A stretch of 64,000 bases of DNA from Candidatus Delongbacteria bacterium (GCA_041675285.1 JBAYTZ010000003.1:248001-312000); one strand, 5' to 3'. Positions 26,409 through 35,533 are shown, numbered from the stretch's first letter. The notes: generated by a model from the letters alone, not told the origin. Program-made: numbers and translations.

Positions 26409-27482
26409 CTAACGATCGACCCTCAGGTAGAGCAGCAGCGCCGCCGTGAGGAAGGCGGCGTTGGGAATCCACGCGGCGGCGATGGGCGGCAGCAGGCCCT
26501 TGTAACCCAGGTTCTGACAGACCACCTGCACGCCGTAATAGGCGAACGCGCTGAGCAGGCTCAGCCCGAAGCCCAGCATGGTGCTGGAGCGGTTGCGGCG
26601 CAGCGCCAGCGGCACGCCGAACAGCGCGATCACGAGGTTGGCCAGCGGGGAGGCCAATTTGGTCTGGGCGTTGACCTCCCAGCGCCGGGTGAAGGAGCCC
26701 GCGGCCTGCTGACGCTCGATGAAGGCCGTCAGTTCGCGCAGGTTCATCTCCTCGGGCACGGCCTGCAGCGTCTCCACGTCCTCGGGCCGCAGCTTGAGCT
26801 CCTTGAGCACGTAGACCTGGAAGGGCCGGCTGACCAGCAGCGGGCTGAGGTGGCGCTCCTCGCCGGCAAGCAGGATCCAGCCGATGTCCGTGTGACGCAG
26901 GGTGTCGGCGTCCAGGCGCGAGACCAGCCGCCCGTCGACGATGCGCAGGAAGCTGGCGCGCCGGCCCCAGCCTTCCTTCACGTGGTAGTTCTCCAGCGTC
27001 AGGAAACTGCGCGAGTCGTTCTGGAAGAAGATCCGCCCGCTCTGCTCGCCCAGCGAGGCGGGCTTCTTGCGGATGTTGGTGCGGTAGATTTCCATCCGCT
27101 CGCGCGAGGTGTCCGTCACCAGCGTCTCGCTCATGTAGAAGGCCAGCCCGCTGGCCAGCAGCGCCCAGAGGGCGATGAGCCGCTGCAGGCGCCCCGGGCT
27201 GATCCCGCCGGCCTTCATGGCCGTGATCTCCATCCGCCGGTGCAGACCGCCCAGCGTGAAAATCACCGTGAGCAGCAGGATCACGGGCATGATCAGGACC
27301 AGGATCTGCGGCGTGTAGAGCAGGTAGTAGCGGACGATGACCGGCGTGGAGGTCTGGGTGTCGATGAACTTGTCCAGGTTCTCCATCAGGTCCACGGTGA
27401 TGTACATCATCAGGCTGGCCAGCGCCGTGAAGACGGCGATGCCCAGAAAGCGCTTGAGCAGATAGCGGGTCAGAATGCTCAC
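26409..27482 (-). CDS. lptG: LPS export permease LptG-like
   Basis: 357 residues from GTG 27482, which overlaps the lptF stop (GTGA). YjgP/YjgQ family: three N-terminal membrane segments, a periplasmic beta domain (about 130-260) and three C-terminal segments. ITAMKAGGISPGRL is the typical coupling-helix region. With LptF it forms the inner-membrane part of the LptB2FG exporter that extracts LPS for transport to the outer membrane. LptB, LptA and LptC are not in this window. Confidence 0.88.
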   Translation of the reverse strand: MSILTRYLLKRFLGIAVFTALASLMMYITVDLMENLDKFIDTQTSTPVIVRYYLLYTPQILVLIMPVILLLTVIFTLGGLHRRMEITAMKAGGISPGRLQRLIALWALLASGLAFYMSETLVTDTSRERMEIYRTNIRKKPASLGEQSGRIFFQNDSRSFLTLENYHVKEGWGRRASFLRIVDGRLVSRLDADTLRHTDIGWILLAGEERHLSPLLVSRPFQVYVLKELKLRPEDVETLQAVPEEMNLRELTAFIERQQAAGSFTRRWEVNAQTKLASPLANLVIALFGVPLALRRNRSSTMLGFGLSLLSAFAYYGVQVVCQNLGYKGLLPPIAAAWIPNAAFLTAALLLYLRVDR

Positions 27483-28738
27483 GCGGCGTCCTCCGGGCTG
27501 TCCTGCTCCAGCTTGCGCGCCAGCTCGGCCATTTTCACGGCCTCCGTGTCCACGCCCTCGGACCGGGGCTCGGCGCGCTTGAAGCGGGCCAGCCAGGCCG
27601 GCAGCTGCACGGGAGTGCCTTCGCGCACGGCGCTGCGCATGAACCACAGCCCCACGCCCAGCATCACCACGTTGGGCGCCCACATGGCCACCGCCGGCGA
27701 GAGGAAGCCGCGGTCCGCCAGATCCTCCCCGCCGATGAGGAAGATCCAGTAGATCAGGAAGAACAGCACGCTCAGCGAGCCTGAGACCCCCAGTCCGCCG
27801 CGGCCGGAGCGTACGCCCAGCGGCACGCCCAGCAGCACGAAGGTCAGGATGGCCGCGGGCAGGGCGAACTTCTTGTGCACCTCCACCAGGTAGCTGCGGA
27901 TCTTGCGCGCGTTGCGCACCGGATCCTGCTCGCGCCAGCGCTTGACGCGCTGCAGCATCTGGCTCGTGGTCTGCTCGCGGTCGTTGCGGTACTTGGTCTC
28001 CTGGCGCTGCAGCAGGGCGTTGCGCGCGTCGATGCGCAGCTCGCTCTGGCGGAAGTCCAGCAGGCCGTAACGGCCCGGTTCGCGCCAGTCCCGGCGGTGG
28101 ATCTGGCCCGAGTAGAGCGTCAGCAGGAACTCGCCCTGTTCCTCGTCCAGCTGCAGCAGCGCGCTGTCCGCCAGGATGGTCTGGTGGATCCCGCGCTCGT
28201 CCTCCTCGAAGATCGTCACGCCCTGCATGCGGCGCGTGGCGTGGTCCACCGTGCGGCTGTGCACCACCAGCCCGGGCACGTCGAAGAGGAACAGCCCGTC
28301 CTCCATCTGCATGGTCGGCGCCTTGCGGAAGATGGTCCGTCGGAGCAGGTTGCTCTTGTAGTTGAAGTCGGGCAGGACCCAGTTGTTGTAGGCCATCAGC
28401 CCCGCCGTGAGCACGGCGCCGGCCACCAGCAGCGGGATCGTCAACCGCCAGAGGCCCACGCCGCCGGCCTTCATGGCCGTGATCTCGTGGTCGCCGGCCA
28501 GCCGCCCGAAGGCCATCAGCGTGGCGATCAGCGCGGCCATGGGCACGGCCATGGCCAGGATCCAGGCGATGTTGTAGACGAAGAACTCGAGGATCAGCCG
28601 GGTGGGCAGTCCCTTGCCCAGGATCTTGCCCAGCATCTGGAAGGCGAAGTTGAGCACGAACAGGAAGACGATCAGCGACAGGCTGTAGATGAAGGGCGCG
28701 ATGTGCTCGCGCAGGACGTAGCGGGTCAGGCGACTCAC
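27479..28738 (-). CDS. lptF: LPS export permease LptF-like
   Basis: 419 residues from GTG 28738 (VSRLTRYVLREHI). A longer TTG-started version exists but adds a low-complexity Arg/Gly leader. YjgP/YjgQ family with six membrane segments, ITAMKAGGVGLWRL after the second segment and a periplasmic domain between segments 3 and 4. The C-terminus carries a ~45-residue charged tail after the last segment. Partner of the next gene. No strong ribosome site is seen before the GTG, so the exact start is uncertain. Confidence 0.87.
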   Translation of the reverse strand: MSRLTRYVLREHIAPFIYSLSLIVFLFVLNFAFQMLGKILGKGLPTRLILEFFVYNIAWILAMAVPMAALIATLMAFGRLAGDHEITAMKAGGVGLWRLTIPLLVAGAVLTAGLMAYNNWVLPDFNYKSNLLRRTIFRKAPTMQMEDGLFLFDVPGLVVHSRTVDHATRRMQGVTIFEEDERGIHQTILADSALLQLDEEQGEFLLTLYSGQIHRRDWREPGRYGLLDFRQSELRIDARNALLQRQETKYRNDREQTTSQMLQRVKRWREQDPVRNARKIRSYLVEVHKKFALPAAILTFVLLGVPLGVRSGRGGLGVSGSLSVLFFLIYWIFLIGGEDLADRGFLSPAVAMWAPNVVMLGVGLWFMRSAVREGTPVQLPAWLARFKRAEPRSEGVDTEAVKMAELARKLEQDSPEDAA

Positions 28739-28820
28739 GGACGGACCCCGCCCGCCGCGTGTGTCACGACCGTGCGTCGCCTCCAAGCCGCGCTGCGCGG
28801 CTGTCCTGCGCCTGATTGCA

Positions 28821-29501
28821 TCAATCGCGATCCAGGACGCGCAGCCAGGCCAGGAACAGGTTGAAGATGTCCAGGAAGAGCATCAGCGCCGCCGCGGTGG
28901 GCGGGATGCTCCGCGCGTTGTTGAGGATGCGGCTCAGGTCGTAGAGGATGAAGCCGTTGAACAACAGAATCAGAATCATCGGCACCACGCTCTCCAGCAG
29001 CGGGCTGTGCAGCCAGAAGGCGTTGAGCAGCTGGGCCACGATCATGGTGATCAGGCCGGTGATCAGGAAGCCGCCCATGAAGCTGAAATCGCGCTTGCTG
29101 ATCCAGGCGTAGGCGCTCAGCGCCAGGGTGTTGACGACGGTGATGCCGCCGGCCATGGCCAGGGTCTGCAGGCCGTTGAAGCGCGAGAGGGTCACGAAGA
29201 TGATGGGCGCCATGAGCAGACCCATGGCGAAAGTGAAGACATAGTAGGCCGTGCCGGCGCGCGGTCCCGTGGAGGCGGTGGTGGCCCACATGATCAGGCC
29301 GATCATCCCGAACATCCCGATGAAGGGGTGGCCGGCCACCAGAGCCAGCACGGGCGGCATCATCCCCACCTGAGTGCCGGCGGCCGCCACCAGCAGGCCG
29401 ATCAACAGGTAGCCCAGCACCTTGCGCAGGTAGGCGACCTGAGCGGGATTGTCCACGATGCTCAGGGGCACCGCAGTCAGTTGAAAGCGTCCGCGTTGCA
29501 T
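28821..29501 (-). CDS. Bax inhibitor-1/YccA family membrane protein
   Basis: 226 residues from ATG 29501, preceded by GGAAGGGA. About seven hydrophobic segments; typical BI-1 features include LSRFNGLQTLAMAGG near the middle, FLDIFNLFLAWLRVL at the end and NGFILYDLSRIL. E. coli YccA modulates FtsH; other members are Ca2+/H+ leak channels. Which applies here cannot be seen. It is upstream of lptF on the same strand with an 82-bp gap. Confidence 0.88.
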   Translation of the reverse strand: MQRGRFQLTAVPLSIVDNPAQVAYLRKVLGYLLIGLLVAAAGTQVGMMPPVLALVAGHPFIGMFGMIGLIMWATTASTGPRAGTAYYVFTFAMGLLMAPIIFVTLSRFNGLQTLAMAGGITVVNTLALSAYAWISKRDFSFMGGFLITGLITMIVAQLLNAFWLHSPLLESVVPMILILLFNGFILYDLSRILNNARSIPPTAAALMLFLDIFNLFLAWLRVLDRD

Positions 29502-29918
29502 GCTATTCCCTTCCAATTCGAATTCGACTTTCCCGGTGTCGCGGTCATCCCGGCAGAAGCTGGGGCGCCTTGTTTTCCACCTTTCTGCTTGCGCCAGAAA
29601 GGTGGAGCCAAAGAGGCGCTTTTTCTCACCGGCCGTAACTAGCCCGCCTCACGGCGGGCGTCAAACAGACGGCCGAGCGAACTACTTCCTGCCATCGTGT
29701 AGTTGGTTCGCGCTGCGCGCTTCACCCAGTTTCTGGTTCAGCGCTGCGCGCTTCACCTCACGTGACACAATTCGGCTTCGAGCCTTCGTGCTCAAACCGA
29801 CAGTTGGAAGAGCCTCGCCCAACCAAGGTCAATACCACTTCGACAGCCAAGGCCAAATCCAGCAAAATCTCTGTGCCTCTGTGCCTCTGTGCCTCTGTGT
29901 TGAGGAGGCCAGTCGACG
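29502..29918. repeat. Spacer with hairpin and repeats
   Basis: About 420 bp without a gene. It holds a perfect 11-bp stem (CCACCTTTCTG, 29577-29605) with outer pairs extending to GGCGCC and AGGCGC and TTTTTC after it on the plus strand; a twice-occurring GCGCTGCGCGCTTCACC (near 29710 and 29741); and four tandem copies of CTCTGTGC (29869-29900, the last ending in T). The last part resembles one arm of the TCACCAC elements. A collection of small repeats rather than a promoter. Confidence 0.55.
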
Positions 29919-30623
29919 CTAGAGATCCCCGCCGGCCGGCCGGAGGACCAGTTCCTCCACCAGGGCGCGACTGGAGGCGTCGGCACAGGCCTGCACGGCG
30001 GCAGCCACGGCGTCGGCGTCCATCATCTTCGAGTAGTCCAGCTCCCGGTCGCCCCAGATCGGCGTCTCCGTGGCCCCGGGATAGACGTTGCTGATCCCCA
30101 CGCCCTTGTCGCGCAGTTCCGCGCGCGCCGTATCCATCAGGCTGGCCAGCGCGGCCTTGGTGGCGCCGTAGAAGCCGCAGGCGGCGTAGGCTTTCAACGC
30201 GGTCACGCTGATCACGTTGATCACGCGCAGCGGACGGCCCTGGCGCAGCGCCGGGTCCGCGCAGATCTTGAGCAGGCGCCAGGGACCCAGCACCTGGGTC
30301 TCCCACATGGCCTGCGCCTGTTCCTCCTCGGCCTTGAGCAGCGACCCCGCCACGAACAGGCCGGCGTTGTTCACCAGCACGTCGATGGGCAGCGCCTCGG
30401 CGCGCAGCCACTGGCCCAGCGCCGCGACGTCGGCGGCGCGGCTCACGTCGCAGACCCGGGCCGTCACCTGGCCGGGGTACTCGGCTTCCAGCCCCCGCAG
30501 GGCCGCTTCCAGCCGTTCGCGATTGCGCCCGCAGAACAGCACGCGCTCCCCGGCGGCCAAAAGGCGGCGCGCGCAGGCCAGCCCGATGCCGCTCCCCCCG
30601 CCGCTGATCAATACCTGTCGCAT
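29919..30623 (-). CDS. SDR oxidoreductase resembling bacterial sepiapterin reductase
   Basis: 234 residues from ATG 30623, with CGGAGGAGCAGGC upstream. Classical SDR: GGGSGIG (8-14) for NADP(H), NNAG (85-88), catalytic Ser139, Tyr152 and Lys156. The C-terminal part YPGATETPIWG, then MMDADAVAAAVQA and VEELVLRPAGGDL is very like the sepiapterin reductase of Chlorobium as I recall it. The pterin synthase gene lies upstream on the same strand, which supports a role reducing 6-pyruvoyl-tetrahydropterin to a biopterin. SDR assignment is firm; the substrate is inferred. Confidence 0.75.
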   Translation of the reverse strand: MRQVLISGGGSGIGLACARRLLAAGERVLFCGRNRERLEAALRGLEAEYPGQVTARVCDVSRAADVAALGQWLRAEALPIDVLVNNAGLFVAGSLLKAEEEQAQAMWETQVLGPWRLLKICADPALRQGRPLRVINVISVTALKAYAACGFYGATKAALASLMDTARAELRDKGVGISNVYPGATETPIWGDRELDYSKMMDADAVAAAVQACADASSRALVEELVLRPAGGDL

Positions 30624-30652
30624 GCCTGCTCCTCCGAAAAGTTGAACCCAAG

Positions 30653-30826
30653 TCTCACCACAGAGAACACAGAGGCACAGAGGGGAACGAAGAACGGGAA
30701 GAGAGGATTCAGGCTCGGTGTAGAGCGGGACGCGTGCTCTGCGCCACCAACCATCTCCGGTCTCTGCTCTCGTCTCGCTGTCTCAATTGAAAGCGTCTCC
30801 GTGTCTTCGTGTCTACTGTGGTGAGA
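30653..30826. repeat. Inverted-repeat element with TCTCACCAC ends
   Basis: A 174-bp unit between the two pterin genes. It begins TCTCACCACAGAGAACACAG and ends with the near-complement (CACGAAGACACGGAG... read inward, closing with GTGGTGAGA). Same class as 22262-22422. It interrupts what would otherwise be a short intergenic gap. Confidence 0.6.
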
Positions 30827-30842
30827 TCAAACCCGACGCGGA

Positions 30843-31256
30843 TTACTCCCGCCGCAGCGAGACGATGTTGCGGCCGGTTTCCTCCAGCCGGATCTCCCAC
30901 AGCTCGCCCACCGGCAGGCGGGACTCCAGCTGGTCCCAGAAGGCCTGGCAGAGATTCTCGGCCGTGGGGATGACTCCCTGCAGGAAGTCCACGTCGAGGT
31001 TCAGGTTGTAGTGGTCCACGCGCTCCGTCACGGCGTCGCGGATCAGGCCGGCCAGCTGGTTCAGTTCGATCAGCATGCCCGTTTTGGGGTCCACCTCGCC
31101 GCGGACCGTCACCAGCAGCTTGTAGTTGTGGCCGTGGCCGTTGGCGTTGTTGCACTTGCCGTAGAGCGCGCGGTTCTCATCGTCGCTCAAATGCGGGCTG
31201 TGCAGGCGGTGGGAGGCGCAGAAGTCCTCCACCCGGGTGATGTAGCAGACAGGCAT
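30843..31256 (-). CDS. 6-pyruvoyl-tetrahydropterin synthase family protein
   Basis: 137 residues from ATG 31256, with GGAG 5 bases upstream. Zinc ligands His16 (ASHRLHSP), His41 and His43; catalytic Cys35 in GKCNNANGHGHNYKL. This CNNxNGHGHNY form, then TGMLIELNQL and VDHYNLNLDV, resembles the animal PTPS enzymes more than the QueD type. PTPS turns dihydroneopterin triphosphate into 6-pyruvoyl-tetrahydropterin; QueD makes carboxy-tetrahydropterin for queuosine. The neighbouring sepiapterin-reductase-like SDR favours the former. No other queuosine gene is in the window. Confidence 0.85.
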   Translation of the reverse strand: MPVCYITRVEDFCASHRLHSPHLSDDENRALYGKCNNANGHGHNYKLLVTVRGEVDPKTGMLIELNQLAGLIRDAVTERVDHYNLNLDVDFLQGVIPTAENLCQAFWDQLESRLPVGELWEIRLEETGRNIVSLRRE

Positions 31257-31435
31257 GATGCTCCGATTTGTCAGGGGCCCCGCAGGGCCGTTCCAATCCA
31301 CCGCTCCAAACATAGGCTCTGGCGCCCGGCTTTGCACGGGGAGGCCCCTGGCTGGCGGCTCCGACCAGCCGGACGGCGCGGGATCGCGGCGCGGGAATCG
31401 CCACATTCTCCGGCCGCCGACAAGCTGGAGGGCGC

Positions 31436-32341
31436 GTGACGAAGGAACTGCTGTTGGATCAGCCGCTGGCAGCGGCCCTGGGCGCCGCCCGCGCGGCCGC
31501 CGCGCTGCTCGAGCGCGCCTGGCTGGAGCGCGAACCCCTGCAGGTGGATCGCAAGGGCTGCCACGACTATGTCACCCAGGTGGACCGGCGCTCCGAGGCC
31601 CTGCTGGTGGAGCAGCTGCGGACGGCCTGTCCAGAAATCGGCCTGCTGGGGGAGGAGGGTTCTCACCTGGATCTGGACGCCGAGTCCTTCTGGGTGGTGG
31701 ACCCGCTGGACGGCACCAGCAACTTCGTCCATGGCTACCCGGCCTTCGCCGTCTCCATCGGCCTGCTCAGGCGTGTGGCGCCGGTGGATCCCGTCCGGGC
31801 CGCCACGGTGCGCTTTCCTCAGGTGCTGGGCTGCGAGTCCGTGCTGGGGGTGATCGCCGACGTCTGCCGGCGCCAGCTCTACTTCGCCCACCGGGGCGGC
31901 GGAGCCTGGCGCTGCGACCTGCCCGGCGGGCTGGACGAGCCGCTGCCGGCGGCGGAACGCCTGCGCGTGGGCCTGGCCCCGCGGCTGGACGAGGCCTTCG
32001 TGGCCACGGGCTTTCCCATCCGCAACAAGGATCTGGCCCGCCTCTATCTGAACCTCTTCGACGCGCTGATGCCGCCGTCGGCGGGCATCCGGCGGGGCGG
32101 CAGCGCGGCCCTGGACCTGGCCTACACGGCGGCCGGAATCTTCGACGCCTTCGTGGAGCTGCAGCTGGCGCCCTGGGACATGGCCGCCGGCGTCTGCCTG
32201 GTGGAGGAGGCCGGCGGACGCCTGGCCGGCCTGGCCGCCGCCGGCGTGCCGGAACCCGAGCCCCTGGTCAACGGCCACGTGCTGGCGGGCAATCCGGCCC
32301 TGGTGGAGGACCTGCAGGCCCGGTTGGCCGGCCGCTTGTGA
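31436..32341 (+). CDS. Inositol monophosphatase family protein
   Basis: 301 residues from GTG 31436, with GGAGGGCGC just upstream. Metal-binding motifs: GEEGS (72-76), VVDPLDGTSNF (87-97, Asp89 and Asp92) and LAPWDMAAG near residue 225. Li+-sensitive Mg2+-dependent sugar phosphatase superfamily: inositol-1-phosphatase, fructose-1,6-bisphosphatase or histidinol phosphatase activity is possible. Single gene, divergent from the pterin genes with a 179-bp spacer that should hold promoters for both. Confidence 0.9.
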   Translation: MTKELLLDQPLAAALGAARAAAALLERAWLEREPLQVDRKGCHDYVTQVDRRSEALLVEQLRTACPEIGLLGEEGSHLDLDAESFWVVDPLDGTSNFVHGYPAFAVSIGLLRRVAPVDPVRAATVRFPQVLGCESVLGVIADVCRRQLYFAHRGGGAWRCDLPGGLDEPLPAAERLRVGLAPRLDEAFVATGFPIRNKDLARLYLNLFDALMPPSAGIRRGGSAALDLAYTAAGIFDAFVELQLAPWDMAAGVCLVEEAGGRLAGLAAAGVPEPEPLVNGHVLAGNPALVEDLQARLAGRL

Positions 32342-32489
32342 GAAGTCGGTGAGCATTCCGTCCGGAAGGTTGCCACTCCAGCGGAGCTTCCCTACCTTGG
32401 TCAGCCATCAGTGCGAGGGAGACGTGCGACAAAGGTTATCAGCCTCAATTCCACACATGGTTCTCGACGCACCACTCTGAGAAGTCCAG

Positions 32490-32513
32490 ATGCACCTTGA
32501 GGGTGCATTTTTT
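32490..32513 (+). terminator. Rho-independent terminator or attenuator
   Basis: ATGCACC and GGTGCAT form a 7-bp stem with a 5-nt loop followed by six T. It lies 22 bp before the TTG start of the DUF164 gene and ~150 bp after the phosphatase stop. It either ends the phosphatase transcript or attenuates the downstream gene. Confidence 0.6.
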
Positions 32514-32535
32514 GTGTTTGACCGGGAGGCCAGTC

Positions 32536-33258
32536 TTGAAGAAGGAACTGCTGCTGCTGATCGAGCTTCAGAAGATTGACAATCAGTTCCGTGAGGTGGA
32601 GATCTCCAAGGGGACTCTGCCACAGGAGTTGGAGCGGTTGCAGAATGAGGAGCGGGACCTGACGGTCATGCGCGAGCAATCCCAGATCCGACTCAAGGAG
32701 TTGGAGCTGGACCTGCGCAAGCGCGAGAAGCGCCACGACGAGTTCAAGCTCAAGGTGGGGGATCTGCAGAAGCGCCTGTTCTCCACCCAGACCAACCAGG
32801 AATACGAGGCCGTCACGCGCGAGATCGAATTCCACCAGGACGCCCTGCTGGAGAACGAACAGGCCATGCAGACCGGCATGGAGCAGCAGCAGGAGCTGGA
32901 GCAGCGCCTGGAGGAGAGCGCCGAGCGGGCCACCAAGCTGGCGGATTCGCTGGAGCGCATGCGCGGCCAGTACGCCGAGCACAACCAGTCCTCCGCCGCC
33001 CGCATCCAGGACCTGGACGGCCGGCGCGCCGAACTGTGCGAGAGCATTCCCAAGCCGCTGCTGAGCCACTACGACCGCATCCGCAAGGCCAAGGACGGCC
33101 GCGGCGTGGTCTCGGTCTATCGCAACAGCAGCTGCGGCGGCTGCTATCAGGCCCTGCCCCCGCAGAAAATCAACAAGGTGCGCATGATGGACGACCTGGT
33201 CCTCTGCGAGATCTGCGGGCGCATCCTGATCACGGACACGCTGGACACCAAACTCTGA
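32536..33258 (+). CDS. DUF164 coiled-coil zinc-ribbon protein
   Basis: 240 residues. TTG 32536 (read LKKELLLLIELQ) has GGGAGGCC upstream at good spacing; the longer version would start inside the terminator hairpin. Residues 1-180 are a long antiparallel coiled coil; the C-terminus is a four-Cys zinc ribbon (CGGC ... CEIC). Members of this family are nucleic-acid-associated and of unclear function. It is followed at once by the RNase P RNA gene, an arrangement that suggests shared transcription. Confidence 0.88.
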   Translation: MKKELLLLIELQKIDNQFREVEISKGTLPQELERLQNEERDLTVMREQSQIRLKELELDLRKREKRHDEFKLKVGDLQKRLFSTQTNQEYEAVTREIEFHQDALLENEQAMQTGMEQQQELEQRLEESAERATKLADSLERMRGQYAEHNQSSAARIQDLDGRRAELCESIPKPLLSHYDRIRKAKDGRGVVSVYRNSSCGGCYQALPPQKINKVRMMDDLVLCEICGRILITDTLDTKL

Positions 33259-33268
33259 TCGTGGCAGG

Positions 33269-33670
33269 GGGCCGGAGCAGGCCTGATGGTCGCCGTCCGG
33301 GATCCGTAAGGATGGACGGGCGGAGGAAAGTCCGGACTTCACAGGGCAGGATGCCGATGGCGGGCACCGTGAGGTGACGGAAAGTGCCACAGAAAACAAA
33401 CCGCCCGACCACGGGCAACCGTGCGCCGGGCAAGGGTGAAAAGGTGCGGCCTGGGATCAACCGGGCTTAATGCAAGAGCGCACCGCGCGGCGGGCAACCG
33501 TCGCGGCAGGGCAAACCCCATCCGAAGCAAGACCAAGCAGGTTCCAGGGGTGGCCCGCCCGCTCAGCCGGTTTCGGCCGGCGGAACAGGAACCGGGTCGG
33601 TCGCGCAGATCAATGACCATCCCCCGTGATCAGCGGGGACAGAATCCGGCTTATGACCTGCTCCGGCCTC
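33269..33670 (+). ncRNA. rnpB: RNase P RNA, bacterial type A
   Basis: The universal core is present: GAGGAAAGTCCGGACTTC and CACAGGGCAGGATGCC near 33323-33355, ACAGAAAACAAACCGCC near 33390, GGGCAAGGGTGAAAAGGTG, and near the 3' end CAATGACCATCC and GACAGAATCCGGCTTATGA. Helix P1 is visible as GGCCGGAGCAGG pairing with CCTGCTCCGGCC. It processes tRNA 5' ends. It lies between DUF164 and recJ; the short open frames over it are not genes. The ends are estimated from P1. Confidence 0.95.
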
Positions 33671-33754
33671 CTCTCATGACGGACCGCTTCCCGCCGCGTC
33701 TCGCGCGGGACCACACTCGAAGGCAAGAACAATGAAATATCGGACGGAGCTGTC

Positions 33755-35509
33755 ATGGATCTTCTGTGGGAACACCCGGGAGATCTGCAGCAGGACCCAC
33801 GAGTTGCCCATGTCGCCAGGACACTGAGCCTTCCCCCCGCCATCGCCGCCGTTCTGGTGGGCAATGGCGTGTCGTCGCCCGAGGCGGCGGAAGCCTTTTT
33901 CAACCCGGATGCCGACCAGTTGCTGGATCCGGCGCGCTTCCGGGACATGGAAAAGGCGGTGGATTGCCTGACGGAGGCCCTCATCTCCCGTCGACGCATC
34001 GCGGTCTACGGAGACTACGACGTGGACGGGGTGACTTCGGTCGCGCTGCTTTATCTCTTTCTCAAGGACGTGGGCGGGGACGTGTTCACGCACATCCCGG
34101 TCCGCAACAGTGAAGGCTACGGGCTCTCGGTGGAGGGCGTGGAAAGCATCCGCGCCCGGGGCGCCTCCGTGCTGGTCACCGTGGACACGGGGATCACGGC
34201 GCTGGAGGAGATCGCCTATGCCCGGGACGCCGGGCTGGAGGTGGTGATCTGCGATCACCACCAGCCCGGGAGCATGCTGCCCGCGGCCACGGCCATCCTC
34301 AACCCCAAACTGCCCGACGAGCCCTATCCCTTCAAGGAACTGGCCGCAGTGGGCGTCACCTACAAGCTCTGCCAGGCGCTGGTGAACCGCCTGGGCGTGG
34401 GCGACAGCCTGCTGGAGCGCTACCTGGACCTGGTGGCCATCGGCTCGGCGGCGGACATCGTGCCGCTGGTGGGTGAGAATCGTGTGCTGGTCAGCCGCGG
34501 CCTGCGCAAAATCAACCGCGACCCCATGGTGGGCGTGGGCGCGCTGCTCCACGTGGCCGGCCTGCTGCGCCGCGACGTGGACGTCTCGAGCATCGTGTTC
34601 GGGCTGGCGCCGCGCATCAACGCCGTGGGCCGGCTGGGCAGCGCCGACCGGGCCGTCAACCTGCTCTGCACGCGCAACCGCGAGAACGCCATCCGCATCG
34701 CCCAGGTGCTGGAGGACGAGAACTGCCAGCGCAAGACCATCGACCACGACACCCTGGAGGAGGCCATGGCCGAGGTGCCCCGGGTCTGCGACCTGGAGCA
34801 CGACCGCGTCATCGTGCTGGCCCGCGAGGGCTGGCACAGCGGCGTGATCGGCATCGTCGCCAGCCGGATCATCGAGCGCTACCACCGCCCCACCGTGATG
34901 ATCACCATCGACGAGGACGGGATGGGCAAGGGCAGCGCGCGCAGCATCCCGGGCTTCGACATCTACTCGGCCCTGCACAGCTCGGCCGATCTGCTGGTGC
35001 AGTTCGGCGGGCACAAGTACGCCGCCGGCCTGACCATCCGCGCCGAGAAAGTGCCCGAGCTGCGTGAGCGCCTGCGCCATTGGTGCAGCTCGCGGCTGGA
35101 GTCCGACGACCTGCGGCCGCGCCTGCGCATCGACGCCGAGATTCCCCTGCGCGCCGTCAACCGGGGCTTCCTGGAGCACGTGCAGCGCTTCGCGCCCTTC
35201 GGTCCCCGCAACCAGCAGCCGCACTTCCTCAGCCGCGACGTCCACCTGGCGGTCAGTCCGCGCGTGGTGGGCAGCGGCCACCTGATGCTGCGTGTGGAGC
35301 AGGAGGGCATCGAGTTCGACGCCATCGGCTACGGGCTGGGGCACCTGCTGCCCAGCCTGGAGCCCGCCGGGCGCGGCGTGGACCTGGTCTACGCCGTGAT
35401 GGAGAATTCCTGGCGCGGCACCTGCTGCATCCAGCTCCAGATCAAGGATGTCAGCCACGCCGGCCGCCGCCGCCTGGTGGCCCGGGATCCCGGCCGCGAG
35501 AACGATTAG
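33755..35509 (+). CDS. recJ: Single-stranded-DNA exonuclease RecJ
   Basis: 584 residues from ATG 33755, GGAG upstream. DHH phosphoesterase motifs: YGDYDVDG (85-92), VDTG, CDHHQPG (DHH at 167-169), AIGSAADIVPL; DHHA1 domain with GWHSGVIGIVASR, GSARSIPGFD and GGHKYAAG; C-terminal OB-like part. 5'-3' exonuclease in recombination and mismatch repair. Slightly compact but complete. Confidence 0.95.
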   Translation: MDLLWEHPGDLQQDPRVAHVARTLSLPPAIAAVLVGNGVSSPEAAEAFFNPDADQLLDPARFRDMEKAVDCLTEALISRRRIAVYGDYDVDGVTSVALLYLFLKDVGGDVFTHIPVRNSEGYGLSVEGVESIRARGASVLVTVDTGITALEEIAYARDAGLEVVICDHHQPGSMLPAATAILNPKLPDEPYPFKELAAVGVTYKLCQALVNRLGVGDSLLERYLDLVAIGSAADIVPLVGENRVLVSRGLRKINRDPMVGVGALLHVAGLLRRDVDVSSIVFGLAPRINAVGRLGSADRAVNLLCTRNRENAIRIAQVLEDENCQRKTIDHDTLEEAMAEVPRVCDLEHDRVIVLAREGWHSGVIGIVASRIIERYHRPTVMITIDEDGMGKGSARSIPGFDIYSALHSSADLLVQFGGHKYAAGLTIRAEKVPELRERLRHWCSSRLESDDLRPRLRIDAEIPLRAVNRGFLEHVQRFAPFGPRNQQPHFLSRDVHLAVSPRVVGSGHLMLRVEQEGIEFDAIGYGLGHLLPSLEPAGRGVDLVYAVMENSWRGTCCIQLQIKDVSHAGRRRLVARDPGREND

Positions 35510-35533
35510 CCATAATCTGCCTGGTCATGGTTC

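Noticed and set aside
33339..33620. Small open frames over the RNase P RNA gene
   Set aside because: The sequence is fully explained by rnpB.
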